From the NCBI GenBank assembly GCA_051652245.1, contig JBOFTV010000040.1, positions 1-43,304 on the forward strand: a stretch of DNA of 43,304 nt, written 5' to 3'. This DNA comes from BHER01 sp051652245 (GTDB lineage: Bacteria > Bacillota_I > Bacilli_A > Culicoidibacterales > Culicoidibacteraceae). Under the pieces are notes generated by a model. The model saw only the letters and a program-made list of their open reading frames with translations. It was not told the origin of the DNA and made no database searches. This document shows, piece by piece, positions 16,704-25,299 of the stretch. Each line of letters starts with the position of its first letter. The stretch's first letter is position 1. The position numbers and the translations under genes were made by a program.

Positions 16704-18977
16704 TTATAAACTTAAAATCATACTTAAAAAGACAAATCCATTTATCAGCATATGTAATAATATACAAATTAAAAGATTTCTTTTGGTAATAAAATATACC
16801 ATTGTAAATGTGAATCCCATTGCTAGATATGGGATAATTGCTAGAAAATCACCTGCTGAAATAACATGTAATAGACCAAATAATACTGTCGACGCTACCA
16901 CAGCAATTGCAATCGCAATATTTTTTCTCATACGTGATTTCTGTGGGATATCTTTTCTAACACCTAGGGCTAGTAGGGCAAGCATGTAAATTCCACCTGC
17001 TATAATTCCTCTAAAAACAATTTCTTCCACAAACGGAGCACCAATTATTGTTGGAAAGATATTTCCATAAGGTGATACTTTCATTGCTGTGTTAATTGCT
17101 ATTTGATTTTGTGATACCTCTGGTATTTTAATAAAGGCTCCCACTACATATTTAGCAATACTTGAAAGATAACTTCCAAAAATAAATGCTAGGGGCAAAC
17201 AAGCAATATACCATAAATTTTTCGTTAAATTTTTACACGATTCTTTAATTTCTTTAAAAAAGAGTGGAACAATTATTATAAACCAAATTCCATAGACTAA
17301 GTTCTCAACTAATATACCGCGGTATGCAACATAAAGCTGCTGATTTTCGCCGCTCAAAGACAACAACCATGAATGTAAAAAAGGCAGTGTCACTATGGCT
17401 TTAATTATTGGTCCCCAAATATATTTGCTCACCGCTGGAACAAACGCTAATGTCCCATAAATTATTAGGGCAATCAACGCTCGAATAACAAAACTCTTAG
17501 TAAAAAAATCATTGCTATCGATTACGATATCCTTTGTTTGTTTTTTCGCTTCTAGTACCGTAATTTCCTTGTCTTTCAAGGCGGCTTGTTTGTTGTTTTC
17601 TGCTATCTCTTTTGGTAATTGAAATTCCTTTGTTTTCTCATCATCATCAAGTTTAAAATCAGCTTCTAAGGGCAGCTCAAAGGTCATACTATTTGTAGAC
17701 TCTATTTCTTGTTCTATTTGCTTATCATCTGATTTTGCCTCGTTATTTAGTTCACTAAGTAATTCATTATTAAAATCCAGAGTATCCGCTAATTTTATCG
17801 TAGGTAATTCAGTTTGGGATAGTTGACCACCTTCTTCATTCAATTGTGTTGCACTATTCTCCGCTACCTCTGGATGTATTTCTGCTTTTTTAAATTCAAT
17901 CATTGGGATAATTTGTCCATTAATTTCTATTTTACTATCCTCTTTATTGTCATTGGCAAGTTGGATTGCTCCTTCTGCTTCCAATTTTGGTAACAGACAC
18001 GTACTTATTAGCCCGCTGTCTAATTTTTCTTCTGTTTGTAGAAAATCATGCGCACTATCTACTTGCGATCCTGGATCTTTTGGCGATTCTGCCTGTGTTT
18101 GTAGTTCTGTCGCTTTTTCTACTTCTGCTTGCATTTGCACCTCTGTATCTTTTCCCAGCTCTGCTTGCATTTGCGTTTCTAGTGATTTTTCAAGTGCTGT
18201 TTTTACCGGAAGACTAGCAACAACTCGTAAGTCTTCAATAATTTGGCTGTTTTGGTCACTCGTATTGCTAATTGTATTAAGTTTTTCTATTAAAAGATCT
18301 AAACTACTTTTTTCTATTTTGGGCGCTGGTTCGCTTGCTTTTTCCACTTCCGGTGCATCTTCTTTGATGTCTTTCAATAAATTAACTTTTATCCCCTCAA
18401 TTGCGCGTTCTGATAAAATTGATTCTTCTACTGCTGGTTCAGGTTCACTTTTATTTTGATGTGGCTCTGGTAGTTTAATTTCATGTTCCATCTTTTTTGA
18501 TTCAATTGGTTGATTGTCACTAAAAAGGCTATCAAATATAAAGGCTCCCGTTTGTTGAATCTGTGACTTATCAACTTCTGGTTGCCTCGAATTTTCTACT
18601 TCTTGCTTTTCTTGCTTTTCTTGCTTTTCTTGCTTTTCTGCATTAATCATTAAATTCAGCATATCTAAACTATCAAGCTCATTATTTAGCTCTATTTCTG
18701 GTAACACTTCTAGTATCTCCGTCTTTTCAAAACTTATATCTTCCAAAAAGTGCGTCTTCTTTTCATTCTCCACTACATTTTCTTCTATTTTTATTGGCAG
18801 GTCTTCCTTTACTTCCACTGTTATCACTTCTGTCATATTCTTTTCACTTTCTACATCTACTATTTTTTGTTCTACACCAATAAACTCTTTGAGCATTGAA
18901 TCCAGATTATTATCCTCTGTTAAGGTAAAATCAAGAAAAATTTCTTTTGTTTTAGCTATTTTGTCTTTATTACTCAT
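16704..18977 (-). CDS. CPBP-family (CAAX/bacteriocin-processing) membrane protease with long acidic N-terminal region
   Basis: A 757-residue protein in two halves. The C-terminal half (from about residue 490) is a multi-helix membrane domain with the CPBP/ABI catalytic motifs. These are EEIVFRG at about 650-656 (EExxxR), the FGLLHVISAG histidine near 704, and a last HMLINGF motif. The N-terminal 490 residues are hydrophilic and acidic with no predicted fold. They contain four tandem Gln-Glu-Lys triplets (coded by 9-bp repeats near 18602-18640) and a threefold TxxQMQAE-type repeat (18110-18190). Usual CPBP proteins are 200-350 residues. The start ATG overlaps the dusB stop (ATGA), so the two are coupled. 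Possible roles are proteolysis of a membrane or prenylated substrate, or a scaffold; the substrate is unknown. Confidence 0.88.
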   Translation of the reverse strand: MSNKDKIAKTKEIFLDFTLTEDNNLDSMLKEFIGVEQKIVDVESEKNMTEVITVEVKEDLPIKIEENVVENEKKTHFLEDISFEKTEILEVLPEIELNNELDSLDMLNLMINAEKQEKQEKQEKQEVENSRQPEVDKSQIQQTGAFIFDSLFSDNQPIESKKMEHEIKLPEPHQNKSEPEPAVEESILSERAIEGIKVNLLKDIKEDAPEVEKASEPAPKIEKSSLDLLIEKLNTISNTSDQNSQIIEDLRVVASLPVKTALEKSLETQMQAELGKDTEVQMQAEVEKATELQTQAESPKDPGSQVDSAHDFLQTEEKLDSGLISTCLLPKLEAEGAIQLANDNKEDSKIEINGQIIPMIEFKKAEIHPEVAENSATQLNEEGGQLSQTELPTIKLADTLDFNNELLSELNNEAKSDDKQIEQEIESTNSMTFELPLEADFKLDDDEKTKEFQLPKEIAENNKQAALKDKEITVLEAKKQTKDIVIDSNDFFTKSFVIRALIALIIYGTLAFVPAVSKYIWGPIIKAIVTLPFLHSWLLSLSGENQQLYVAYRGILVENLVYGIWFIIIVPLFFKEIKESCKNLTKNLWYIACLPLAFIFGSYLSSIAKYVVGAFIKIPEVSQNQIAINTAMKVSPYGNIFPTIIGAPFVEEIVFRGIIAGGIYMLALLALGVRKDIPQKSRMRKNIAIAIAVVASTVLFGLLHVISAGDFLAIIPYLAMGFTFTMVYFITKRNLLICILLHMLINGFVFLSMILSL

Positions 18978-19966
18978 TTATTCCACTCCATTTCCTCTAG
19001 CCATTTTTTATATTCCAGTACTATTTTGGTCATTTCTTCAGGATCTTTTGCAATTTGGACTTTCTTTTTAAAAGCAACACTCTCTTTAAGCCCCTTTGAA
19101 TACCATGCCATATGTGCTCTCATTTCTAATGTTGCCAACCTATCCCCTTTAAGCTGACGCAAACTTCCAAGATGTTCCAAAGCAATCTCTAATTTACTAC
19201 TTGGTAAAATAAAAGCATCATACGTACCTGTTGTCAAATAATCCGCAGTTTGTTTAATCATCCATGGATTACCCAGCGCTGCTCGTCCAATCATTACACC
19301 GTCACAACCGGTTAAATCCATCATTGCTTTTGCATCCTCGGGTGTTTTGATATCACCATTACCAATCACGGGTATATTTACGGCCTCTTTTACAGCTCTA
19401 ATATACGACCAATCAGCTTTTCCAGTATACAATTGCTTTGCTGTTCTTCCATGAATAGCAATTGCCTTTGCTCCCGCACTTTGAGCAGCTTGTGCATTTT
19501 CAACAACATTTATTGTATTTGAATCCCAGCCAATTCGCATTTTAACCGTAACAGGTTTTGAAACAGCTGCATTAATTTCTGAAATAATATTATAAACTTT
19601 ATTAGGATCAAGTAATAATTTAGCTCCCGCCTCATTTTTAGTGACTTTGGGTACTGGACAGCCCATATTAATATCAATAATATCACATGCACAGTTTTCA
19701 TCAACATACTTTGCTGCTTCAATAAACGATTCCAATTCCGAACCAAAAATTTGCATTGCCATTGGGTGTTCCCTTTGATCAACATAAAGCATATCTAAGG
19801 TCTTCACATTTTTATACACAACTGCTTTATCACTTACCATTTCTGCATAAATCAAACCTGCACCAAAATCTTTTATTAATGTCCTAAACGCTGCATTCCC
19901 AACACCTGCCATAGGTGCAAGCGTAACAGGATTTTCAATTTTTAAATCATCTATATAAAATGCCAT
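18974..19966 (-). CDS. dusB: tRNA-dihydrouridine synthase, DusB/Nifr3 type
   Basis: FMN-dependent enzyme that reduces uridine to dihydrouridine in tRNA D-loops. Visible motifs are LAPMAGVGNAAFR, MQIFGSE, DINMGCPVPKV with the catalytic Cys, KMRIGWD, IHGRTAKQLY and IGNGDI. GVMIGRAALGNPW follows, as expected of a flavin TIM barrel. About 330 residues is usual. Two ATGs are adjacent. The second (19966) is better spaced from GGAGG, and the first is only 3 nt from it. The gene follows the small membrane protein by about 20 nt and overlaps the CPBP gene by 4 nt, so all three probably form one operon that once continued into ychF. Confidence 0.95.
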   Translation of the reverse strand: MAFYIDDLKIENPVTLAPMAGVGNAAFRTLIKDFGAGLIYAEMVSDKAVVYKNVKTLDMLYVDQREHPMAMQIFGSELESFIEAAKYVDENCACDIIDINMGCPVPKVTKNEAGAKLLLDPNKVYNIISEINAAVSKPVTVKMRIGWDSNTINVVENAQAAQSAGAKAIAIHGRTAKQLYTGKADWSYIRAVKEAVNIPVIGNGDIKTPEDAKAMMDLTGCDGVMIGRAALGNPWMIKQTADYLTTGTYDAFILPSSKLEIALEHLGSLRQLKGDRLATLEMRAHMAWYSKGLKESVAFKKKVQIAKDPEEMTKIVLEYKKWLEEMEWNK

Positions 19967-19986
19967 CATATTCCTCCAACTTCTTA

Positions 19987-20199
19987 CTAATAAATAGCTA
20001 CTGTCTTTTCATCTGGTACACCTACTGAATTCACTTGTTCGTGTACTCCCTTTGATGACTCTTGTGATACACTTGTATTACCATCATACCAAACGGGCAT
20101 AAAATATGTCTGAATCACATAACTTATTATTACGAAAAAAATTACTAACAATAACAATATCAAGAGACCCTTCTGTTTTTTATTTTTTATTTTTGCCAT
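19987..20199 (-). CDS. Small single-pass membrane protein of unknown function
   Basis: Seventy residues. A lysine-rich N-terminus (KIKNKKQKG) is followed by a membrane helix at about 11-32 (LLILLLLVIFFVIISYVI) and a polar tail of about 38 residues. By the positive-inside rule the tail is probably outside. I do not recognise a family. It is a real gene by its ribosome-binding site, AAAGGAGG about 11 nt before the ATG, its own promoter region, and close linkage to dusB. It could be a membrane partner of the downstream CPBP protease or an independent small protein; nothing in the sequence decides. Confidence 0.72.
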   Translation of the reverse strand: MAKIKNKKQKGLLILLLLVIFFVIISYVIQTYFMPVWYDGNTSVSQESSKGVHEQVNSVGVPDEKTVAIY

Positions 20200-20234
20200 A
20201 AATAAAGCAGCCTCCTTTACATTATTCCTTATTA

Positions 20235-20311
20235 ATTATATCACAAAACTAACTTTTTGTCCTTTAATTCCGTAGTTAGAGTACTTTAAGTTTTGACGGA
20301 ACCGCTGTCAA
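20235..20311 (-). promoter_or_regulatory. Promoter region of the small membrane protein-dusB operon
   Basis: Two candidates on the minus strand. The first is TTGACA (20306-20311), 17 nt, then TAAAGT (20283-20288). The second is an extended -10, TGATATAAT (TATAAT at 20235-20240), closer to the gene and without a good -35. The second shares TTTTGTGATATAAT with the nox promoter. Confidence 0.5.
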
Positions 20312-20320
20312 CACAAAATA

Positions 20321-20359
20321 AAAACATGTTACAACATTTATTATGTTGTAACATGTTTT
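20321..20359 (-). terminator. Intrinsic terminator after nox
   Basis: A perfect 17-bp inverted repeat (20321-20337 against 20343-20359) around the loop TTATT, starting 7 nt after the nox stop codon. The 3' arm ends in TTTT followed by ATTTTG on the minus strand. It is the cleanest terminator in the window and is symmetric enough to work in both directions. Confidence 0.8.
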
Positions 20360-20365
20360 ATTTTT

Positions 20366-21715
20366 TTATTTACCTAATGCACGCAATCCAGCTTTAGTTA
20401 TAAAGTTTGCTGGTTGGTTAAAATGAGGTAAGAAAAATAAATCTAGTAAGGCTAATTTATCAATTGAATATTTCTCTTGCACTGCCATACTAAATAAATG
20501 TAAGGCTAATGTAATATCTGTTTTACTTGCAATTTGAGCACCTAAAATTCTTCTTGAATCTTTATCCCAAACAATTTTCAGCGTTACTTCATCATTATCA
20601 GGCATAAATGCTGGTTTTAATAACTCCGTTACGGTAACTGAATTACAGTTAAACCCTTGACTTTTAGCTATTTGCTCTGTCATTCCTGTTGAACATAGCG
20701 TTAATCCATAAATATGAATTGCATTACTTCCTTGTACACCTTGCATTTCAATAGCAGTACCACCAACATTGTGACCTGCAACAATTCCGGTTCTTACCGC
20801 ATTAGTTGCTAGTGCAATATGAGCTCTTTTCTCACTAGCATTATTTTGAATATCTGCACAATCACCAATTGCGTAAACATCTTTAATATTTGTCTGTTGC
20901 TTATTATTAACTTTAATTGAGCCGTTCGAATTTAATTCTAATGCTGTTTGTGCAAATAAATCTGTATTTGGTTTGAAGCCAATTGCCATCAAAACCATTT
21001 GAACATCATACTTATTTCCACTATTAGTCACAACACCCGAAACTTTCCCATCTTTTCCTGTGATTTCAGTAACAAGATCACCTAATGCCATTTCAACTCC
21101 ATGGGCCGTCATGTTATCACGCATCATATCCTGAAATTCTGTATCATAATAATTATTTAAGACATTTTGGTCATTAATTAAGACAATTTCTTTTCCGCAG
21201 TCCTTAAAGGCTTCCGCAAGTTCAACACCGATGTAACCCGCTCCAACTACTGCTACTTTTTTAATTTCAGGACTCTTTAATCTTTCCATTATATCTTGAG
21301 CATTTTGAAAAATTTTAGCAAAGACAACATTTTCTAAATCACTTCCTGGGATTTTTGGTAAAATTGGCCAAGTACCTACTGCAAGCACGAGTTTATCATA
21401 CGTATCTTCTTTTGTATTTCCCGTTTCTAAATCTTTTAAAACTACTGATTTATTATCAAAATCAACTGATAATAAATCGTGATTCATAAAAACATTTACA
21501 CCTTTATCCTCTAACGCCTCAGGTGTTGCATAGAACAATCCTTCTGGACTACTTATTACATCACTAATCCATAATGCCATTCCACATCCGAGAAATGAAA
21601 TATTATTATTACGGTCATAAGTTGTAACTTTTACACTCTCTCCATAATTATCTGCTAATGTTAAAATAGCATGTGTTCCTGCATGATTTGCACCTATTAC
21701 TATAACTTTTTCCAT
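20366..21715 (-). CDS. nox: NADH oxidase, water-forming (FAD-dependent)
   Basis: Flavoprotein that oxidises NADH and reduces oxygen to water, recycling NAD during aerobic growth of fermentative bacteria. The FAD-binding start is VIGANHAGTHA. The redox-active cysteine is Cys44 in SFLGCGMALW, the arrangement of streptococcal and enterococcal Nox. The NADH-binding VAVVGAGYIGVELAEAF, the second FAD motif YAIGDCADI and a C-terminal dimerisation domain follow. At 449 residues it is full length. The ATG has AAGGAG before it. It stands alone, with its own promoter and terminator. CoA-disulfide reductase or NADH peroxidase are relatives, but the Cys context and sequence favour the H2O-forming oxidase. 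Confidence 0.93.
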   Translation of the reverse strand: MEKVIVIGANHAGTHAILTLADNYGESVKVTTYDRNNNISFLGCGMALWISDVISSPEGLFYATPEALEDKGVNVFMNHDLLSVDFDNKSVVLKDLETGNTKEDTYDKLVLAVGTWPILPKIPGSDLENVVFAKIFQNAQDIMERLKSPEIKKVAVVGAGYIGVELAEAFKDCGKEIVLINDQNVLNNYYDTEFQDMMRDNMTAHGVEMALGDLVTEITGKDGKVSGVVTNSGNKYDVQMVLMAIGFKPNTDLFAQTALELNSNGSIKVNNKQQTNIKDVYAIGDCADIQNNASEKRAHIALATNAVRTGIVAGHNVGGTAIEMQGVQGSNAIHIYGLTLCSTGMTEQIAKSQGFNCNSVTVTELLKPAFMPDNDEVTLKIVWDKDSRRILGAQIASKTDITLALHLFSMAVQEKYSIDKLALLDLFFLPHFNQPANFITKAGLRALGK

Positions 21716-21751
21716 TATTAAATTCTCCTTCTCAATTATTAATACACTTTT

Positions 21752-21760
21752 ATTATATCA
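21752..21760 (-). promoter_or_regulatory. Extended -10 promoter element of nox
   Basis: TGATATAAT on the minus strand (TATAAT at 21752-21757), about 37 nt before the nox start codon. No convincing -35 stands 17 nt upstream; the TG extension may compensate. TTTTGTGA just before it resembles one half of a Rex site, but no second half follows. Confidence 0.5.
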
Positions 21761-21888
21761 CAAAAAAATGTTTGCACATATAAAAAAATCAATTCCACGC
21801 CAGTTTCATCACTATAAAGTATCTTAATTGTTTTTCGAATGTTCTTTTCTTGTTTCTTTCACATTTTATTTATTTATTAGGCAAATAA

Positions 21889-22647
21889 TCAATCATCCAC
21901 AATCTGAATTTCATCCCATTCACTTATTAATTTATAGCCTTGGTTTTGATACATTATTCTTGGAGTGTCTAGGGCATCAGCAATTAAAAATAATTTTTTG
22001 TGTGGTTTTCTTTCTAATATAAATTGCTGTAGACAAGATGCAACTCCCTGATTTCGATGTTTTTCTGCCACAAATAAACTATCTAGTTCTTGCAAATCAT
22101 TATTTGACTGAATGCAAATAACATTTCCAACAGGTGTTTTATTATAATATGCCAAAAGTAGTTCTATTCTAGGATCCTTTATTTTTTCTGTAGACATCAT
22201 TGCACTTACTTTAACAAAATTTTCACCATACGTGCGATCAATTTTCTCCGAAAGTTGTAAAAAAATAGGTAAAGTCTGCTCTGTAACAACTTCTATCATT
22301 ATTGCTGAATTTTGTTGTTTTTTAATTCTATTTTCGCTCATTTGATAAATTTCCATTTTACCTGTATGATATCCTTGTAATTCGATGTGCCACTTTAAGG
22401 CTGAAGATAAATTTCCGTTGAGGGGAAATTTAACCTTAAAATGCCCTAGACCTTCATTTTTTCGAACAGCATCTTCCTGTGCTTCAACCTCGATAAACGC
22501 TTCTAGTGTTGGTATTTGCTTAAATAAAATGAAATTATCATCATATTTTATTGGTGCGGCATAATTTCTAATGCGCTGATACATATCAGTTTCAAAAACA
22601 ACACTTCCACCATTATATATGTCCTCATGTCTAATTATTGAAGTCAC
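21889..22647 (-). CDS. GNAT-family N-acetyltransferase
   Basis: A 252-residue protein whose C-terminal half is a GNAT domain. AYYNKTPVGNVICI and LDSLFVAEKHRNQGVASCLQQFIL contain the acetyl-CoA pyrophosphate-binding R/QxxGxA loop as RNQGVA. A final strand and helix (YQNQGYKL) follow. The N-terminal half (1-120) has a second, degenerate GNAT-like layout with no clear CoA loop. The acceptor substrate cannot be inferred. The start is GTG, preceded by AAAGGAG at 9 nt. It is a single gene, divergent from the tRNA-Arg on the other strand. Confidence 0.85.
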   Translation of the reverse strand: MTSIIRHEDIYNGGSVVFETDMYQRIRNYAAPIKYDDNFILFKQIPTLEAFIEVEAQEDAVRKNEGLGHFKVKFPLNGNLSSALKWHIELQGYHTGKMEIYQMSENRIKKQQNSAIMIEVVTEQTLPIFLQLSEKIDRTYGENFVKVSAMMSTEKIKDPRIELLLAYYNKTPVGNVICIQSNNDLQELDSLFVAEKHRNQGVASCLQQFILERKPHKKLFLIADALDTPRIMYQNQGYKLISEWDEIQIVDD

Positions 22648-22704
22648 AATAACACACTCCTTTTCTTATTTTTACTAGTTGCCATTTTTTTACTATTTCA
22701 TTGC

Positions 22705-22733
22705 TTGCAAAAAAGTGTACGTGGGTGTATAAT
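22705..22733 (+). promoter_or_regulatory. Promoter of tRNA-Arg
   Basis: On the plus strand TTGCAA (22705-22710), a 17-nt spacer and TATAAT (22728-22733). Transcription would begin near 22740, about 47 nt before the mature tRNA 5' end. It is the only evident plus-strand promoter in the window. Confidence 0.75.
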
Positions 22734-22786
22734 TAATTATGTTGAAATAAATAAATGATAGCGTTTATTTTATAAAACTTTCTTAT

Positions 22787-22863
22787 GTGCCTATAGCTCA
22801 GCTGGATAGAGCACCAGATTCCGGTTCTGGGGGTCGCAGGTTCGAATCCTGTTAGGCATACCA
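22787..22863 (+). tRNA. tRNA-Arg (anticodon CCG)
   Basis: A 77-nt cloverleaf with an encoded CCA end. The acceptor stem GTGCCTA pairs with TAGGCAT (first pair G-U). The D arm is GCTC/GAGC, the anticodon stem CCAGA/TCTGG around loop TTCCGGT gives anticodon CCG, and the T arm contains GGTTCGAATCC. It reads CGG arginine codons. It is the only gene on the plus strand and is closed by a strong shared terminator. Confidence 0.96.
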
Positions 22864-22893
22864 ATTGAATAACAAATAAATACCCTCCAAGAT

Positions 22894-22944
22894 AACAAAA
22901 AACATGGTTCGATACAAAAGAAGTATTGGACCATGTTTTTTGTT
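22894..22944. terminator. Bidirectional terminator between tRNA-Arg and glnQ
   Basis: The arms 22894-22915 and 22923-22944 pair over about 20 of 22 positions (AACAAAAAACATGGT with ACCATGTTTTTTGTT at the base), around a 7-nt loop. Each strand ends in a T-rich arm. It lies 31 nt after the tRNA and 5 nt after the glnQ stop codon, so it serves convergent genes. Confidence 0.85.
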
Positions 22945-22948
22945 ATTG

Positions 22949-23671
22949 CTATAAGACCTTTGATAGAAAATCTTTGGCTCTTTCTGTTATTGGGCTATCA
23001 AAAAAACTATTTGGCTCTTGATCCTCTACAATTAATCCCTCATCCATAAAAAGAACTCTACTTGACACTTCGCGCGCGAAGCCCATTTCATGCGTGACAA
23101 CAACCATTGTCATCCCTTCTTTTGCTAAATCTTGCATTACTATTAGTACTTCTTTTACCATTTCTGGATCGAGTGCACTCGTTGGCTCATCAAATAGCAT
23201 CACATCTGGTTGCATTGCAAGGGCACGCGCAATTGCAACACGCTGCTTTTGCCCCCCTGATAAACTTGCAGGATAACTATCTATTTTATCCGACAGTCCA
23301 ACTTTTTCTAATAAATCTCGACCTAATTTATCGGCTTCACTTTGTGCTAATTTCTTGACTTGAATGGGAGCAAGTGTCACATTTTGTAAAATTGTCTTAT
23401 GGGGAAATAAATTAAAGTGTTGAAAAACCATACCAATTTTTTGCCTAATCTCATCAATTTTAACTTCTTTATTAGTTAAGTTTACTTCTTCAAAAATAAC
23501 TTCTCCACCTGTTGGTTTTTCAAGTAGGTTTAGACATCTTAAAAATGTGCTCTTTCCTGAACCTGATGGTCCAATAATAACAACAACTTCTCCTTGATCA
23601 ATTTTAGCGGTAATTCCTTTTAGCACCTCATTTTCTCCGAAGGATTTCTTTAATTGTTTAGTTTCTAGCAT
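22949..23671 (-). CDS. glnQ: Polar amino-acid ABC transporter ATP-binding protein
   Basis: ATPase of an amino-acid import system on the inner face of the membrane. Walker A is GPSGSGKST, the signature LSGGQKQRVAIARALA, Walker B MLFDEPTSALDPE, and the switch histidine lies in VVVTHEMGF. Length 240 is standard for the GlnQ/ArtP/HisP group. The start overlaps the upstream permease fusion gene by 14 nt, so translation is coupled. Glutamine, arginine, cystine or other polar amino acids are possible substrates; the sequence does not settle it. Confidence 0.93.
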   Translation of the reverse strand: MLETKQLKKSFGENEVLKGITAKIDQGEVVVIIGPSGSGKSTFLRCLNLLEKPTGGEVIFEEVNLTNKEVKIDEIRQKIGMVFQHFNLFPHKTILQNVTLAPIQVKKLAQSEADKLGRDLLEKVGLSDKIDSYPASLSGGQKQRVAIARALAMQPDVMLFDEPTSALDPEMVKEVLIVMQDLAKEGMTMVVVTHEMGFAREVSSRVLFMDEGLIVEDQEPNSFFDSPITERAKDFLSKVL

Positions 23672-25148
23672 TTTTATTCATCTTCCCTTCTATAACACTA
23701 AGTATTCTTGATAACGTAAATGTCAAAACAAAATATATCACAGCAGCAACAATCAATGGGGCAAATGCCTGGAAGGTATTTCCTCTAATTGTATTAGCAG
23801 CATACATTAAATCGCCTACACCAATAATTGAAATAATTGAGGATTCTTTAATTATCGTTACAAATTCATTTCCTAAAGCAGGTAAAATATTTTTAATTGC
23901 TTGTGGAATGATTATTTCTTTCATGACTAATAAATAACTCATACCTAGTGAGCGACCCGCTTCTAATTGTCCCTTGTCAACAGCATTTATACCTGCTCTA
24001 ATTATCTCGGCAACGTATGCTGCACTATTGAGTGAAACAGCAACAATTCCTGCTAACAGAGGTGGAAAATTAATGCCAATTGCTGGCAAACCATAAAAAA
24101 TAAGATATATCTGAATAAGTAGTGGTGTTCCTCTAACAATTTCAACATAAGCTGTTACTAAAAACTCAAAGACTTTAATATTTGATATTTTAAGTAACGC
24201 TAATAATAACCCTAAAATTGAACCTAGAAATACACCTAATAATGCAACTAATATCGTTGTTCCAGTCCCCTTTAGAATCATTGGCCAATATTGCAGGACT
24301 TGTCCCAGACTGCTCTGCTTTGCTTCACCTTCTTGAGGTATTTTACTTGAGAGTTCATCTGCTGCTGCAAATAATTCTTTAACTGTATCACCTTGAAGTA
24401 CCGTTACAATTGTTTTATCAACAGCTATTTGTAAGCTTGTATTCCCTTTAGCCATTGCCACGGCACTACCCGCTGCCTCACTTGGAATTTCAAAGGCTTC
24501 AACCATTGTTAGTCCTTTGTTATTTTTAACCATATTAAGTCCAATGGTTTCTTCAATTACCATACCGTCCACATTACCATTTATCACATCTTGGACCACA
24601 TCTAATAAATTTGACAGACCTCGTGTTTTAACACCTTCCAAATCCGTCGCTGCTTTTTCTTGTACGGTACTTTTTTGAACACCTAGTGTTTTACCACTCA
24701 CATCTGCTAAGCTCTTATACTGAGACGCATTTTCTGTTTTAACCAATAACAAGTTTTTACTCTTATAATACGACTCTGAAAAATCTACACTTTGTTTCCG
24801 CTCTTCTGTTGCCTGCATCCCTGCTAGAACAAAGTCAATTGCTCCCGTTTGTAACGCTGGAAGCAGACCATCAAATGCCATATCTTTAATTTCAAGTGAT
24901 ACACCTAAATCTGCTGCAATCAATTTTGCAATTTCAATATCAAATCCTGAAATAACATCTTTACCATCAATATTCGCATGAAATTCATATGGGGGATAGT
25001 CCGCACTTGTCCCTAAAACAATACGGCCCTTCGCTTTAATTTGTTCAACTGAGGATCCATCATTTGCCAAAAATGGTGCATCCCCCTTTGGTATTACACC
25101 TAATAGCAACACAAAACTTGCAATTAGACATAGCCAGTACTTCTTCAT
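23658..25148 (-). CDS. Fused amino-acid-binding protein and ABC permease
   Basis: A single 496-residue chain combining both extracytoplasmic binding and membrane channel functions. An N-terminal signal or anchor segment (WLCLIASFVLLLGVI) precedes a solute-binding domain at about 38-270. Its typical motifs are GTSADYPPYEF, GFDIEIAKLIA and DFVLAGMQATEERKQSVDFSE. A permease domain follows from about 287 (GTGTTILVALLGVFLGSILG) with the EAA-type loop EAGRSLGMSYLLVMKEIIIPQA. There is no lipobox because the binding domain is already tied to the membrane. Such fusions (GlnP-like) are known in lactic acid bacteria. It forms a two-gene importer with glnQ. An ATG with GAAGGAG marks the start. Confidence 0.93.
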   Translation of the reverse strand: MKKYWLCLIASFVLLLGVIPKGDAPFLANDGSSVEQIKAKGRIVLGTSADYPPYEFHANIDGKDVISGFDIEIAKLIAADLGVSLEIKDMAFDGLLPALQTGAIDFVLAGMQATEERKQSVDFSESYYKSKNLLLVKTENASQYKSLADVSGKTLGVQKSTVQEKAATDLEGVKTRGLSNLLDVVQDVINGNVDGMVIEETIGLNMVKNNKGLTMVEAFEIPSEAAGSAVAMAKGNTSLQIAVDKTIVTVLQGDTVKELFAAADELSSKIPQEGEAKQSSLGQVLQYWPMILKGTGTTILVALLGVFLGSILGLLLALLKISNIKVFEFLVTAYVEIVRGTPLLIQIYLIFYGLPAIGINFPPLLAGIVAVSLNSAAYVAEIIRAGINAVDKGQLEAGRSLGMSYLLVMKEIIIPQAIKNILPALGNEFVTIIKESSIISIIGVGDLMYAANTIRGNTFQAFAPLIVAAVIYFVLTFTLSRILSVIEGKMNKNARN

Positions 25149-25264
25149 AATAACATCTCCTTCATTTATTAAATCTTCTTATTCTGTTAAAAAAAGCATC
25201 CATAGCACAACCAAACCGTAACTAGATAAACGAATAAATAGTTGTCCATCTTTCACTGTAAATG

Positions 25265-25299
25265 CTGTTTATTTCTTTTGTATTGCAAGAAATAAACAG
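25265..25299. repeat. Perfect 13-bp inverted repeat upstream of the amino-acid importer
   Basis: CTGTTTATTTCTT (25265-25277) and its exact complement (25287-25299) around a 9-nt loop. Neither side is followed by a T-run, so it does not look like a terminator. It lies about 115-150 nt before the importer start in the 283-nt gap (25149-25431), the longest gap in this part. I see no T-box, ORF or other known element in that gap. It may be an operator or a leader RNA structure. Confidence 0.45.

Noticed and set aside
17947..18459. 170-residue plus-strand reading frame opposite the CPBP gene
   Set aside because: It is a mirror of the low-complexity acidic region on the other strand, Ser/Cys-rich, without ribosome-binding site or recognisable domain.
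21752..21775. Rex operator at the nox promoter
   Set aside because: Only one half-site (TTGTGA) is present; the inverted second half is missing.
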